Source of the DNA: CAYGZQ01 sp964354375 [NCBI: uncultured Planctomycetota bacterium]
GTDB taxonomy: Bacteria; JAJVIF01; JAPKYR01
Reading direction: 5' to 3'
Length of the DNA: 64,000 nt
Assembly: GCA_964354375.1 (NCBI GenBank)
Contig: CAYGZQ010000003.1
Span: forward strand, 57,784 to 121,783
The stretch's first letter is position 1; every line of letters begins with the position of its first letter. Below, in pieces: positions 52,415 through 62,321 of this stretch. A model generated the notes under the pieces. That model was not told the DNA's origin. It saw only the letters and a list, made by a program, of their open reading frames with translations, and did not search any database. A program made the translations under genes and the position numbers.

Positions 52415-54169
52415 ATGAAAATGTCGCGCCTCGCGTTCCTCTTATCTTTTCTCTTCCTGGCCGCAGCGCTTTCGTCCTGTGGCGGAAGCGACCCTGTCAC
52501 CGGCGGGCCGGGCAACACCCCGGACCCTCCTGTCTTCGGCCTCAACACGGACGGGGTGAGCATCGATGCCCAGGATGCCGGGCAAGGAACGTGGAGGCTC
52601 TCCATCGCACCGGGAAGCTCTCATCTTGTTACATACAGCCCGCCCGGCGGCTATGCAGACGCCATTTTCGAAGCCCGGTGCTCCGATGGTTCATGGCGCG
52701 TGGACGGGAAAGATGCCGGCAAGTGCATCGCTACGCGCGACCGCTCCCTCGAATGGGTTGCACCTTCCTCCACCGCCGAAGTGCAGCTCCTGTTCTTTCC
52801 CAGTGACCCTGGAAGCGGGCTCAAGTTAGGCATGATGGTTGTTGTGTCGGATGAATGGTATATGAATCCTCGCCGGCCGGTTCCGTATGACCGCGAGGCT
52901 ACATTCGCGAATCCGTTGACGGGCGAAAAAGTCGTGGCGGCTGCAGGAGAGCTCCTCATAAAACTGGCGAGCGATCAGCCGGTCACCGCGGTTCTGTCAC
53001 TCAGGGCGGGCCGGGACTACGAAGTGCTGGAGAGAGTCAGCGCGACCGATCCGGTGTTCAGGGTCCGACTGAATTCATCGGTGGACATCGGCAGCGCATG
53101 GCTCGAGCTTGTCAATGATCCGAGAGTGGCGGTTGTTGAGCCCAACTATCTCGCATATCCGACGGTGGTTCCGGACGATCCCGATTACGGGAACAAGCAC
53201 GAGTTTCCGATGATCGACGCCCCGCTGGCCTGGGACATGGCGACCGGCTCGCCTGACGTGTGGGTGGCAGTTGTCGACACCGGCGCGGATCGCGATCATC
53301 CCGATCTTGCCGCCAACGTGCTGCCGGGCGCGGATTTCATCCTCGGGGGCGACGGGCTCGGAGGCGAGACCCCGGGCGACGGCATCGACAACAACCAGGA
53401 CGGGTGTGTCGATCAGAACGTGGGACACGGAACGCATGTCGCAGGAATCATTGCAGCCCAGGCGTTCAACGGCGTCGGGGCCTGCGGAATAGCATACAAC
53501 ACAGCAATACTGCCCCTGAGAATCTTCCCCACAAACGGCGATACCGGCGCGACCTTCTCGAGCATTATCGAGGCCGTCGAATATGCCACAGCCGAGAGCA
53601 ACGTGAAGGTCATCAGCATGTCCATAGGGACCACGTACGAGTCGAGCCTGCTTCAGTCCGCCATAAACGACGCCTGGGCGGCGGGCAAGGTGCTGGTCGC
53701 GGCCGCTGCGAACTCGAACACGAGCGCGGAATTTTTCCCGGCTGCGCATGATAATGTCATCGCCGTGGCGGCCCTCAACAAGAGCGGGACCAAGGCGAGT
53801 TTCTCGAACTACGGCGCCTGGGTCGACATCTCGGCTTACGGGACCGGCATCTACTCGACATATTTCGACAACATGTATGCCTATATGTCGGGAACTAGCA
53901 TGGCGTGCCCGCTGGTCTCGGGTTGCGTTGCGCTGCTCTTCTCCTATGACCCAACCTTGTCGAACGAGCAGTGCGTGGACATGATTTTCAGTTTCACGGA
54001 CGATGTATACGAAGCGAATCCCGACTATCCCGGTCAGCTCGGCAGCGGCATTGTGAACCCGTACATGGCGATGGACGGGCTGAATCACAGCCAGCCGGGC
54101 GGTGTCGGGGATGCGGGCAGCGACGGAAGTGTCTCAGACACCCGGATCGAGCCGGGCCCGAAAGCCTAG
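52415..54169 (+). CDS. Subtilisin-like serine protease lipoprotein
   Basis: 584 residues from ATG 52415 (ATG 52421 is two codons later). Signal peptide with lipobox LSSC (about Cys24), so the protease is membrane- or surface-tethered. Residues ~25-185 are a beta-rich region; ~185-260 look like a fervidolysin-type propeptide (LIKLASDQPVTAVLSLRAGR) ending before DDPDYGNKHEFPMI. The peptidase S8 domain has an intact triad: Asp288 (VAVVDTGADRDHPDL), His338 (GHGTHVAGIIAA) and Ser495 (MSGTSMACPLVSG). The oxyanion Asn is in AAAANSNTSAEF. The C-terminus ends with a short acidic, Gly/Ser-rich tail. Its substrates are unknown; a small lipoprotein follows 48 bases later. Confidence 0.94.
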   Translation: MKMSRLAFLLSFLFLAAALSSCGGSDPVTGGPGNTPDPPVFGLNTDGVSIDAQDAGQGTWRLSIAPGSSHLVTYSPPGGYADAIFEARCSDGSWRVDGKDAGKCIATRDRSLEWVAPSSTAEVQLLFFPSDPGSGLKLGMMVVVSDEWYMNPRRPVPYDREATFANPLTGEKVVAAAGELLIKLASDQPVTAVLSLRAGRDYEVLERVSATDPVFRVRLNSSVDIGSAWLELVNDPRVAVVEPNYLAYPTVVPDDPDYGNKHEFPMIDAPLAWDMATGSPDVWVAVVDTGADRDHPDLAANVLPGADFILGGDGLGGETPGDGIDNNQDGCVDQNVGHGTHVAGIIAAQAFNGVGACGIAYNTAILPLRIFPTNGDTGATFSSIIEAVEYATAESNVKVISMSIGTTYESSLLQSAINDAWAAGKVLVAAAANSNTSAEFFPAAHDNVIAVAALNKSGTKASFSNYGAWVDISAYGTGIYSTYFDNMYAYMSGTSMACPLVSGCVALLFSYDPTLSNEQCVDMIFSFTDDVYEANPDYPGQLGSGIVNPYMAMDGLNHSQPGGVGDAGSDGSVSDTRIEPGPKA

Positions 54170-54217
54170 CGACGAACCGGGAGAACAGATTCAATGAGTT
54201 GACTGGAGGACGCGAAA

Positions 54218-54799
54218 ATGAACGGACAAAGACTGGCGATAGGTCTTATCATACTTTTCCTCTGCGCCATGTGCCTCATCCAGACTTCGATGACAGGCTG
54301 CAGTTCTGCAGACAAGTCTGCAGGTGCGGCGGCATCCGATTCCGCCGACGCCGACTCCCCGTTCTTCCACGGAACGAGCGACAGTGAAGAGTCACCCGAT
54401 CAGTGGGAGGCGGTCTCCGAAAAAGTCCTGGACCAGATCAAGGACATGTACGCCGACAGCGGAGTCGAGATCCGGGCCCTTGAGAGAAGCCACTACGGAG
54501 CCCCCGGAATAAGGTGCAGCCTCGTAAGGAAGGAGGCCGTTCCGACCCGGAAACAGCTCCTCGACGGCATGTATCTCCTGTACCTTACGTTTCCCCGCCA
54601 GAAGGTCTACATGGTCGACCTGGGCGAGGACACTCAGGACAGGCTGGAGACCCGATGGGAGGCGCTTGCCGCGTTCGCTGAGGCCGGCTATTCGTTCGAG
54701 ACCGGCCCGGGCGAGACTGAGAGCTTCTGGTCGATCCTGACCGCGGCGGACTCCGCCAACCAGCAGGGGAAATCGATCCAGACCGAATCATCCGATTAG
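54218..54799 (+). CDS. Small lipoprotein of unknown function
   Basis: 193 residues from ATG 54218, SD GGAGGA seven bases upstream. A signal peptide ends in lipobox MTGC (Cys28). Residues ~29-60 are acidic and Ser/Asp/Ala-rich, probably disordered. The rest is a small mixed alpha/beta domain (EKVLDQIKDMYADSGVEIRA with YLLYLTFPRQKVYMVDLG). No family was recognised. It is likely co-transcribed with the subtilase, from which it is 48 bases away; a partner or inhibitor role is possible but unsupported. Confidence 0.75.
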   Translation: MNGQRLAIGLIILFLCAMCLIQTSMTGCSSADKSAGAAASDSADADSPFFHGTSDSEESPDQWEAVSEKVLDQIKDMYADSGVEIRALERSHYGAPGIRCSLVRKEAVPTRKQLLDGMYLLYLTFPRQKVYMVDLGEDTQDRLETRWEALAAFAEAGYSFETGPGETESFWSILTAADSANQQGKSIQTESSD

Positions 54800-54828
54800 A
54801 TCTTTCTGAAACAAATCCCTGGAGCCTC

Positions 54829-54853
54829 GGCGCGGATTTTTCCGCGCCTTTTT
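54829..54853 (+). terminator. Rho-independent terminator after the small lipoprotein
   Basis: Stem GGCGCGGA / TCCGCGCC with a TTTT loop and five T. Confidence 0.88.
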
Positions 54854-54941
54854 GCCTTTCCCGCTCGCTTCCGACCTTGGTCACCGCTTCTCCGCCGGAA
54901 TCCCAGGGGAATATTTTCTGCCGGTTAAGTGGTCTGGACGG

Positions 54942-54968
54942 TTGACAGAGCCGTAATAAGATTATAAT
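54942..54968 (+). promoter_or_regulatory. Promoter of the 1263-residue lipoprotein gene
   Basis: TTGACA (54942-54947) and TATAAT (54963-54968) separated by 15 bp; with 17 bp the -10 would be TAATCT. The leader to the ATG at 55122 is about 145 nt. The remaining part of the gap 54854-55121 shows nothing else. Confidence 0.6.
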
Positions 54969-55121
54969 CTTTAATGTGTCGGTTTCGGGGGACATTCTAT
55001 ACCTCTGGCGATGCTTCTTGCTCGTATCCCATTTTCAAGTGGAACTCGTTGGGTTCTGCCATATTATTCAAGACGCCTGCCGAACTTAGAACCGGCCGCG
55101 CGTTAACATGGAGGCGAATCG

Positions 55122-58100
55122 ATGCCTGATGGAAGAACCGTGAAGACATTGGAGCGTGCTCGACTTTCCAGTTTCCTTATATACGCTCTATTGCTCATCT
55201 TCCTGTTGCCCGGCTGCGGAGGCAAGGGAGCCGGCGATGTTACCGCTCCCGCGACGGACAAGAATCCATCCACGGACGGACCTCCCGCGCTTACCGCCGC
55301 AATAGACTATCCGCCTTCGGTTCCAGGGCAGGTCGGTGGTAAGGCGTCCTGGGGACTGTGGGACATCGCCCTCGACCGCGAATCCGGGTTCCAGGTCGTT
55401 CCCTTGAGAGGTGTCGAGTATTCGCTTAATGTCAACACCTTCCTGCAGCCCCCCATGGGCAGTCTCGCGAACCTCCAGATCAATGTCGTCAACATGGAGA
55501 AGCTCTTCATCGCGGGCGATGTCACCGTGGATGTCTCGATCAGCCATCCCTTCCCGGCGGCTTCCCAGTTCACCGGCTTCGATGTTCTCGGGGTGATCAT
55601 AGGCAAGGGTACCTTCGTTGCCAACTCCGACATCGGCATCGTCTTTGCCGACCCTCACAAGAATCCTGTGTTGAAGAACGCGGACGGGTACACGCGCTGG
55701 ATGAACCAGCTTGAGTTCACGACGGAGGGCTTACGGGGCTATACAGAGGGTGCCAGGGGGAAGAAGGGCCAGTTCTGGAATTCGTCCCTCAACGGTTACA
55801 AGTACTTCGCGACTAACCTCTATCCCACGGAATCGATCGTCGAATTCTACCAAAGCTCGTCCATGGTCTCTCAGCGCGGGATGTTCTCCACCAATGCGAC
55901 AAACACGAGGCGATACGATCTGCATTTCCCGATGGTCGGGGGCTTTCCGGACGTGCGGTTCCAGTACGCAGTGGTTGCGAGCTGGGTCGAGCCCGTCAAC
56001 ATTCCGCCCCACAATCTTCCGGGGGATTTCCCGGCCGCCGCAAACATGCAGGAGGCCTTCCATTGCGAGATCTCCACGGTCGGCAGCAGCCTTTACTGGA
56101 ACAACATGTACGACAACGGCGGAGACCTTTTCCTCACCCTGGAGATTTTCGACTGGCAGGGCATGACGAATCTCTCCGGCGTCGCGGGCGAGATCAAGCA
56201 GGTCACCCTTGACAGCCCGGACGAGTTCATCAACAACGGCAGCAAGATGGTGTTCGACTCGAGCAACTGGACCATGCTCGCGGGGACATGCGCAAACTCG
56301 GTGCGCCTCGCTCTCGATGTGGGAGAGGTACAACCCGGCGGCCCATGTCCGTACGACAACGATGTCCTGGTGACCATAGTCACGGCCGAGGAGGGGAGCT
56401 ACGACAACGGTCTCGGCGGAGCGTACCCGGTCACCGGCGTGCTTTCCGGCTACGCCAGGCTCTTCTACGACATGGGCAACATATGCAACGACCCGCCGAT
56501 CCTCATTTTCCTGAACTGCCCGGTCTCGAGCATCTCAGTTCCCAACCGCACGTTCATGTGGGAGGGCAAGGACGACGTCACGCCGAACAACCAGCTCCAG
56601 TATCGGTACAAAGTGGACAGCGATCCCTGGACCGAATGGGAGACGGGCTTGAAGCAGGCGTATCTCGAAAACCTCACGCAGGACACGCACACCATCTGGG
56701 TCGAATGCCGCGACATGGACGGGCAGGTCTCGCAGGCGCAGTGCACGTTCCTGGTCGAGCTTCCGCCGGAGCCTCAGCCTCCCAGCGTTGAATTCATCGA
56801 CTGCGGCCAGTACGTACGCACCGCGACGTACACATTCCATCTCGATCTTTCAGATGACAATACATCCATATCGCATCTGAAGGTCCGCTACTCCTTCGAG
56901 GGCGGCCCGTGGATTAACCTGCCGGACGGCTCCACGAGCATCACGCTGAACGGTCTGGTCTCCGGTGGCCCATATCAACTGATAGTCGAAGTCGAGGACC
57001 TCGACGGCATGATCGACCAGGCCCTGTGCGAGTTCAATGTCAATCTCGAGCCGTCCGCCTCTATCATCAACTGCCCCGCGTTTGACATCAACAACGATTT
57101 CTACACTTTCAACTGGACCGGGGCCGATCCCGAGATGGATCCGCTTGAGTACCAGACTCAGCTTGACGCAACCGGCTGGTCCGCCTGGGGCGGCGCCACT
57201 TCCCAGGCTCTGTCCGGCCTTCCTTCCGGAAATCACACCTTTTACGTCAGGGTCAGGGACATAACGGGCGGCACAGACCAGGTCCAGTGCAATTTCAAGG
57301 TCAATTTGTATCCCACAATCACAATAACGAACAAGCCGACACAGGATGTCAATGCGACATCCTACGACTTCACGTGGACGTCGTCGGATGATCTCGACAG
57401 CCCGTTGACAATGCAATACAACGTTGAGCTCGATGGCGTGTGGCAGGGCTGGCAACTGGGCATCAACCACTACGACTGGAACCCTGTGGGCCCCGGCGGC
57501 CACTCCATCCGCGTCCGGGTCCGCGACTCCGGCAATCCCCAGCTATGGGTCGAGGATCTCTGCAATTTCATCGTCAACACCAAGCCCAGCGTGAGCATCG
57601 ACAACTGCCCGATCGGGTACTGGGGCGGCACGAGCATCACTCTCGACTGGACCGGAACGGACGACAACTCTCCCGAGGCCGGCATGTCCTATTCCTGGAA
57701 GATGGACACCGATCCATGGTCGGCCTGGCAGCTTGGACAACTGACCGCGAGTTACGTGGGCTTGAGCAACAGCGATCACACCTTCAGCGTGAGGGTTCGC
57801 GACACGGGCAATCCGGTCCTGGCCTGCGATACGCCCCCCGACACCTGCGACGTGTGCGACTTCTCGATCGACACCAGTTGCGCCGTTCCGCCGGGCAGTG
57901 TGACGATGTTCACGGCAAGCGACGGCGACATGACCCTCGGGGACCGGGAAGTGAAGCTCGACTGGAACATGAATCTGGGGTGCGTGGACACCTACGATAT
58001 CGAGAGGTTGGACTACAACTGGGGTTCCGGCGCATGGGAATGGGTGCCCGTCCAGTCCGTTGTGCATCCGACGATAACCTGGACTGACACGGATGCCCGT

Positions 58101-58913
58101 TACAGCGGCTCCGCGAACTCGATCATGTACAGGATAAGGGCCACGAATGTGTCGGGAAGCTCGCCTGTGTGGTCGATGGATTCGGGCTTTCCCAAGATGA
58201 GAAATGTCCACATGGCCCTGTGGTGCCTCGCTGACGACGCAAGCGGCACGAACCCGGTGGTGACCTGGCCTCGCGGCGCGGCGGACTCGTTCGACTGCAA
58301 CGATTTCTGGAACGACTACGGCTTCAATTTCGTCCTGCAGAATTCGGGCGATTTCTTCTGGGTCGGCGAGCCCGGTTTGAAGAACCCCGTGAATATGGCT
58401 CAGACGAACTGGGTTCACACCAACTATGGCCAGGCGACATTCTCGAACTCACTGAACATCTACTACTACAATTCGTGGAACGGCAATACGGGCGCCGGGT
58501 GGTGCACGGTGTTCTGCCCGGGATCAAGCCACAATGTGCGAAACGTCTACATTCTCCTCACCAGGGATGTCCGCGGGGTCCCGCCCAACGAGGCATGCAC
58601 TGTCCTGGCTCACGAATGCGGGCACGCGCTCGGTCGACTGTGGGATGAGTATCTGCTGGACACCAACCGGAACCTGATTCTGGACGACGGCACCTCATGT
58701 GCGACCGACGACACCTGGTGCATGTCGCCGTGGCTGTTCTGCGACGACAACGCCGCGTATCCCGAGAACCCGGGTGCCGCCGGCAAAGTGCCGAAGGACC
58801 TGATGTGGTATACGTTCGCCACTCCCGTGATTCAGTTTAACCTCTACCCCACGCAGGGGGTGTGGGCGGGCGAGTGGGTCCACGGCTACGAATCTAATTA
58901 TCCCTGGCCGTAG
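55122..58913 (+). CDS. Multidomain lipoprotein with C-terminal HExxH metallopeptidase-like region
   Basis: 1263 residues; SD GGAGG seven bases before the ATG. Signal peptide with lipobox LLPGC (about Cys32). The N-terminal ~330 residues are paralogous to the left-edge gene (NADGYTRW, NGYKYFAT and more in the same order). Five tandem Ig-like repeats of about 85 residues (~465-905) each start near PSVxFIxC and contain the pattern YxFxWxGxD; an Fn3-like domain follows (~925-1025). Near the end the sequence VLAHECGHALGRLWDEY (His1164, Glu1165, His1168) matches the HExxHxxGxxxDE zinc motif of M64-type (IgA peptidase-like) metalloproteases. The Cys-rich stretch around it may form disulfides. Protease activity is a family-based inference. 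The other repeats are probably stalk or binding modules. Confidence 0.85.
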   Translation: MPDGRTVKTLERARLSSFLIYALLLIFLLPGCGGKGAGDVTAPATDKNPSTDGPPALTAAIDYPPSVPGQVGGKASWGLWDIALDRESGFQVVPLRGVEYSLNVNTFLQPPMGSLANLQINVVNMEKLFIAGDVTVDVSISHPFPAASQFTGFDVLGVIIGKGTFVANSDIGIVFADPHKNPVLKNADGYTRWMNQLEFTTEGLRGYTEGARGKKGQFWNSSLNGYKYFATNLYPTESIVEFYQSSSMVSQRGMFSTNATNTRRYDLHFPMVGGFPDVRFQYAVVASWVEPVNIPPHNLPGDFPAAANMQEAFHCEISTVGSSLYWNNMYDNGGDLFLTLEIFDWQGMTNLSGVAGEIKQVTLDSPDEFINNGSKMVFDSSNWTMLAGTCANSVRLALDVGEVQPGGPCPYDNDVLVTIVTAEEGSYDNGLGGAYPVTGVLSGYARLFYDMGNICNDPPILIFLNCPVSSISVPNRTFMWEGKDDVTPNNQLQYRYKVDSDPWTEWETGLKQAYLENLTQDTHTIWVECRDMDGQVSQAQCTFLVELPPEPQPPSVEFIDCGQYVRTATYTFHLDLSDDNTSISHLKVRYSFEGGPWINLPDGSTSITLNGLVSGGPYQLIVEVEDLDGMIDQALCEFNVNLEPSASIINCPAFDINNDFYTFNWTGADPEMDPLEYQTQLDATGWSAWGGATSQALSGLPSGNHTFYVRVRDITGGTDQVQCNFKVNLYPTITITNKPTQDVNATSYDFTWTSSDDLDSPLTMQYNVELDGVWQGWQLGINHYDWNPVGPGGHSIRVRVRDSGNPQLWVEDLCNFIVNTKPSVSIDNCPIGYWGGTSITLDWTGTDDNSPEAGMSYSWKMDTDPWSAWQLGQLTASYVGLSNSDHTFSVRVRDTGNPVLACDTPPDTCDVCDFSIDTSCAVPPGSVTMFTASDGDMTLGDREVKLDWNMNLGCVDTYDIERLDYNWGSGAWEWVPVQSVVHPTITWTDTDARYSGSANSIMYRIRATNVSGSSPVWSMDSGFPKMRNVHMALWCLADDASGTNPVVTWPRGAADSFDCNDFWNDYGFNFVLQNSGDFFWVGEPGLKNPVNMAQTNWVHTNYGQATFSNSLNIYYYNSWNGNTGAGWCTVFCPGSSHNVRNVYILLTRDVRGVPPNEACTVLAHECGHALGRLWDEYLLDTNRNLILDDGTSCATDDTWCMSPWLFCDDNAAYPENPGAAGKVPKDLMWYTFATPVIQFNLYPTQGVWAGEWVHGYESNYPWP

Positions 58914-58986
58914 GCCTTCGCGATGAGAGGTTGCATGGAGGGCAGTTTGTCGGCTACGATCCGACATGAAATGTGAAGGAGACATC

Positions 58987-59577
58987 ATGCGAGCAAGATT
59001 CCTCATTATGATCCTGATAGCCGTCCTCCTGGTGCCTGTAGCCGCAAAAGCAGTCAGCCAGGAGACCATCGATCAGTTCGTCTTCCTTCTCCAGCAGCCG
59101 GAGTGGGACAAATGGGACGAGGGCGTGTTCGACGATGCCACTCTGACGGAGGGTCTGGACGCTGTCTACGACAAGGCGACCGCCGACGCAGACGACATCC
59201 TGCTGCGCAGGGTCATCTGGGCGATGGGCGAGACCGCTCTTCCCGTCTTTGTGCCCACCCTTGTGGAAAGCCTGGAGGATGAGCCCCTTGTGGCGTGCTT
59301 CGCGCTCGGCAAGATCTCATCGGAGGACGGCGTGAACGCCCTGATCGGCATGCTTGACAACGATGACATCCAGGTTCGCGATGCCGCCGCCTGGGGGCTC
59401 GGCAACATGCTCTACACAGACGAGATGAAGGAAGTTCGAGACGATGCCGTGAGCGGTCTCAAGGACCGGCTCTTCGTGGAAGAGGAGGACTGGATACTCG
59501 AGGACATCCAGGCCGCGATAACTTTCATCGAGACCGGCATCGCTATCAATCCTGCCTACATGGAATCGGACGAGTAG
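58987..59577 (+). CDS. HEAT-repeat secreted protein
   Basis: 196 residues from ATG 58987 (SD GAAGGAGA). Signal peptide ending near AAKA without a lipobox, so the protein is periplasmic. Helical HEAT-type repeats make up the mature part: ILLRRVIWAMGETALPVFVP, ACFALGKISSEDGVNALIGM and VRDAAAWGLGNMLYTDEM. Such proteins form curved scaffolds for binding other proteins. It lies 73 bases after the metallopeptidase-like lipoprotein and may belong to the same unit; a terminator follows. Confidence 0.85.
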   Translation: MRARFLIMILIAVLLVPVAAKAVSQETIDQFVFLLQQPEWDKWDEGVFDDATLTEGLDAVYDKATADADDILLRRVIWAMGETALPVFVPTLVESLEDEPLVACFALGKISSEDGVNALIGMLDNDDIQVRDAAAWGLGNMLYTDEMKEVRDDAVSGLKDRLFVEEEDWILEDIQAAITFIETGIAINPAYMESDE

Positions 59578-59616
59578 TCTCCTGAGGCGTCCAACAAGCT
59601 GAATCGGAAACCTGAG

Positions 59617-59641
59617 CCGCGCGCATCTGCGCGTGGTTTTT
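59617..59641 (+). terminator. Rho-independent terminator after the HEAT-repeat gene
   Basis: Stem CCGCGCGC / GCGCGTGG (one G-U pair) with an ATCT loop and five T. Confidence 0.85.
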
Positions 59642-59722
59642 CGTTGTAACACGCGCATCCTGGGCATGATTTTTTTGAAACGAAGAGCAGGAACCATGCG
59701 CGGGACGCGCATGCTGCACCGT

Positions 59723-61396
59723 TCATCGAGGCGGGCGTCCAAGGAATTCGATCAGTCTCTCGTTCGACAGCGGTTCCGGGATGAACAGCGGAAGGACCTC
59801 CACCGACTGCGTCGACCCTTCCCACACGAAACCGATCCCCGGTCTGTCCCACTTCGAGCTCCCTGCATCCCACCAGTCATTTATCTTCTCGGGCTCCATG
59901 CGGATCACCTGTGTGTCGACGCCCGTGATTCCGTGGCGGAATTCCACGTACCCCCCGTAGCTGAGCGGCGCGCAATGCGCCCCTTTCCACAGCCATGGGA
60001 AATTGACGGCATAGATGGTCGTGCCTCGCGGGACGGAGGCGGTGTATGTCTCCATTACGGCGTGAATGCGGTACGCGATCCTTCCTGCTTCGATCCATGT
60101 GGCGTTGTGACGTCTCAGCGCAACTCCGGAGAAAATGAGCGCGGACACGAGCAGAATCACAGTTATCCACCGCACGACCCTTCTGCTCGACCAACCGGTA
60201 TCGACAGCCACACCGATCCATATCGCCAGACCGGCGGCGGGAATATAGAGGAAGCGCGAATAGTCCAGCGAGCCCTTCACTCCCTCGAGTGTGGCCACGG
60301 GCAAGAGCAGGATCAGAATCCAGAGGGCTCCGAGCAGCGTCCGCACCAACGGACTTGTGTCGATCTTTGCCGCCGCGAATGATGCCGATACAGTGGCTGC
60401 CACAAGTCCAAGTCCGACCAGCGTTCCGACAATCAGAAACCCGGTCTGCAGGCCGACGGTCCAGGTCGGCCAAAGGATGCGGCTTGCCGGCGTGATCAGC
60501 ATCCACAGGTCGCCCAGTACGAAATTGCGCCAGATGTCGGACCATTGTGTAGCCAGGTAAGCACTGCGGTTGTGCTCGGTCCAGTAACCGCCCAGGTCTC
60601 CGAAGAGCCACACTCTGAAAGCGATTACACACACAGCCACAGCGAAGAAAACGACGTACCATCTCCAGTTCCAGCCGATGCCTTGTCCCCATTCGCGACA
60701 GGTGCGACTGTGAAGCGCCCAGTCGATGAGCGGCAGGATCGCCACTCCGGCGACCGCGTTCTCCTTTGACAGCGCCGCCAGCAGGAATGCGATCACCGAC
60801 GGGATCATCCATCTCACATCATCCGAAAGTCGGGACGCAGACCAGGCGAGAAAGGCCGCGAGAATGAATGTCATCGCGAGAACGTCGAACCGTCCGCTGA
60901 TCCATGTGACCGCCTCGGGGTTCAGCGGGTAGAGCCCGAAGACAAGCGCGCATGTCGCGGCGCCGAATCGCTTCAGCCCGATCGCTCGCGCAAGAAAGAA
61001 GAGCAGGACCCCGTTCAGTGAATGAAGGAGCAGGCTGGAGAAATGAAACCCGACCGCGTCGGAGCCCCACAGGAGGTAGTCCAGTCGGAAGGACTCGATC
61101 GCGACCGGCCGGAAAAACGGGAACTGGATATCTCCCGCGCGAATCTCGACGATCCTCTTTATGAAATCGGAGAGCTTGTACGTGAACGTGGCATGATAGA
61201 AATAGTCGTCGGACACAAACCCTGACTGAAGCACAGGCCAATAGCAGAGCAGGGGAACAAGGAAGACGAGCAGGGGCAGCCAGAGCGAGGAAAGAGTCTC
61301 CACCACAACGTCGATCAGGCGCGCGATCGACAGGGGTCGAGGCGGAATCGGCTCGGTGAACCGTGGACGTTTGCGGTAGTGTGTCCGGATCGGCAT
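59723..61396 (-). CDS. GT-C-type glycosyltransferase-like polytopic membrane protein
   Basis: 557 residues from ATG 61396; an upstream in-frame start would add 35 residues without a better RBS. About eleven hydrophobic helices. After the first membrane segment comes GFVSDDYFYH, a DD motif in the position of the catalytic acid of GT-C and TMTC/PMT enzymes. Then RPVAIESFRLDYLLWG, HFSSLLLHSLNGVLLF, NPEAVTWISGRFD and LSKENAVAGVA follow, matching TMTC-like proteins. These use lipid-linked sugars to glycosylate targets on the far side of the membrane. The soluble C-terminal domain (~100 residues) is not typical. Its donor and target are unknown. Confidence 0.78.
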   Translation of the reverse strand: MPIRTHYRKRPRFTEPIPPRPLSIARLIDVVVETLSSLWLPLLVFLVPLLCYWPVLQSGFVSDDYFYHATFTYKLSDFIKRIVEIRAGDIQFPFFRPVAIESFRLDYLLWGSDAVGFHFSSLLLHSLNGVLLFFLARAIGLKRFGAATCALVFGLYPLNPEAVTWISGRFDVLAMTFILAAFLAWSASRLSDDVRWMIPSVIAFLLAALSKENAVAGVAILPLIDWALHSRTCREWGQGIGWNWRWYVVFFAVAVCVIAFRVWLFGDLGGYWTEHNRSAYLATQWSDIWRNFVLGDLWMLITPASRILWPTWTVGLQTGFLIVGTLVGLGLVAATVSASFAAAKIDTSPLVRTLLGALWILILLLPVATLEGVKGSLDYSRFLYIPAAGLAIWIGVAVDTGWSSRRVVRWITVILLVSALIFSGVALRRHNATWIEAGRIAYRIHAVMETYTASVPRGTTIYAVNFPWLWKGAHCAPLSYGGYVEFRHGITGVDTQVIRMEPEKINDWWDAGSSKWDRPGIGFVWEGSTQSVEVLPLFIPEPLSNERLIEFLGRPPR

Positions 61397-61508
61397 TTCG
61401 GTCTCGCCGAAAAGGCACGCGAATCGGCACCCCGTCTCCCAGGGCGCATACAAACTATATCGGCCCAATGGGGTTGGAGTCCAGAGATCGCACGGGGTCA
61501 CAGCAGCG

Positions 61509-62321
61509 CTACTTGAGCGGAATCAACACGTCTTCCATGCTCACCTCGTACGTCCCCCCATCGGTGAGATCGACCAGAAGCGATCCGTCCGTATCGATGC
61601 TGCGGGCAGTCCCTTCGAATTCCTCGCATCCGGATTCCGTGTCGCGCTTTGCCTGAGCGCCTTTCAGAACCCGAACCTTCCGATCCCGGTAGAAGCTCAC
61701 GGAATCGAACTCGCGTTTGAGGTCACGGAATCGCTTGACTTCCGCCAGCGGCCACAGATTCTCGAACGCGGCCACCCACGAGCCGGTCAGAGTCTCCCTG
61801 GCGACCTCTCGACCCAGCTCGGCAAAAAGGGTCGTCCTCCTGCGAGTCTCCTCAAGGATGATGGAATCGGATTGAGAGTTAACGTTGATGCCGACTCCGC
61901 ACACGATGGCGTTCGGGGTCGGGAGATAGCTTGATAAAATCCCTGCCAGCTTACCTTTCGGGGTCACTACATCGTTGGGCCAGCGCGCCTGGGCTTCGAG
62001 ACCGAAGCGGCTTCCGACAACTCTCACCAGCGCAAGCCCGGCGCAGAGCGACAGCTTCGGGATATTGCCCCGCTCCACCGGCGCAGGAAAACAGACCGAC
62101 ACGGTGATGTCGGCCCCCGGGACGGAAAACCATCGCCGCTGAAGCCGTCCTCGGCCTTCCGTCTGTTCTTCGGCCCATAAGAGAAAATGTGAGACAGTCC
62201 TTTCACCACTGAAACGCCGCCCAAGCTCCAGGTTGGTGGAGTCGACGCAATCCAGGCATTCCACGGTCCACTTGTTTCTGCAGGATGCCAGCGCTTCGGC
62301 GAGAGCCTGGGGGTCGATCAT
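61509..62321 (-). CDS. birA: Biotin--[acetyl-CoA-carboxylase] ligase
   Basis: 270 residues, class I: the ligase core without the N-terminal DNA-binding domain, so it is not a repressor. It makes biotinyl-AMP and attaches biotin to carboxylase carrier proteins. Key motifs are EGRGRLQRRW (the GRGRxGR.W loop), WPNDVV, GKLAGIL and CGVGINVN. The C-terminal SH3-like domain ends EVSMEDVLIPL. Its ATG overlaps the stop of the upstream gene (ATGA at 62318-62321), so translation is coupled. Confidence 0.95.
   Translation of the reverse strand: MIDPQALAEALASCRNKWTVECLDCVDSTNLELGRRFSGERTVSHFLLWAEEQTEGRGRLQRRWFSVPGADITVSVCFPAPVERGNIPKLSLCAGLALVRVVGSRFGLEAQARWPNDVVTPKGKLAGILSSYLPTPNAIVCGVGINVNSQSDSIILEETRRRTTLFAELGREVARETLTGSWVAAFENLWPLAEVKRFRDLKREFDSVSFYRDRKVRVLKGAQAKRDTESGCEEFEGTARSIDTDGSLLVDLTDGGTYEVSMEDVLIPLK

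Noticed and set aside
53075-54088. 337-codon open frame opposite the subtilase
   Set aside because: Antisense to an intact catalytic triad; no independent support.
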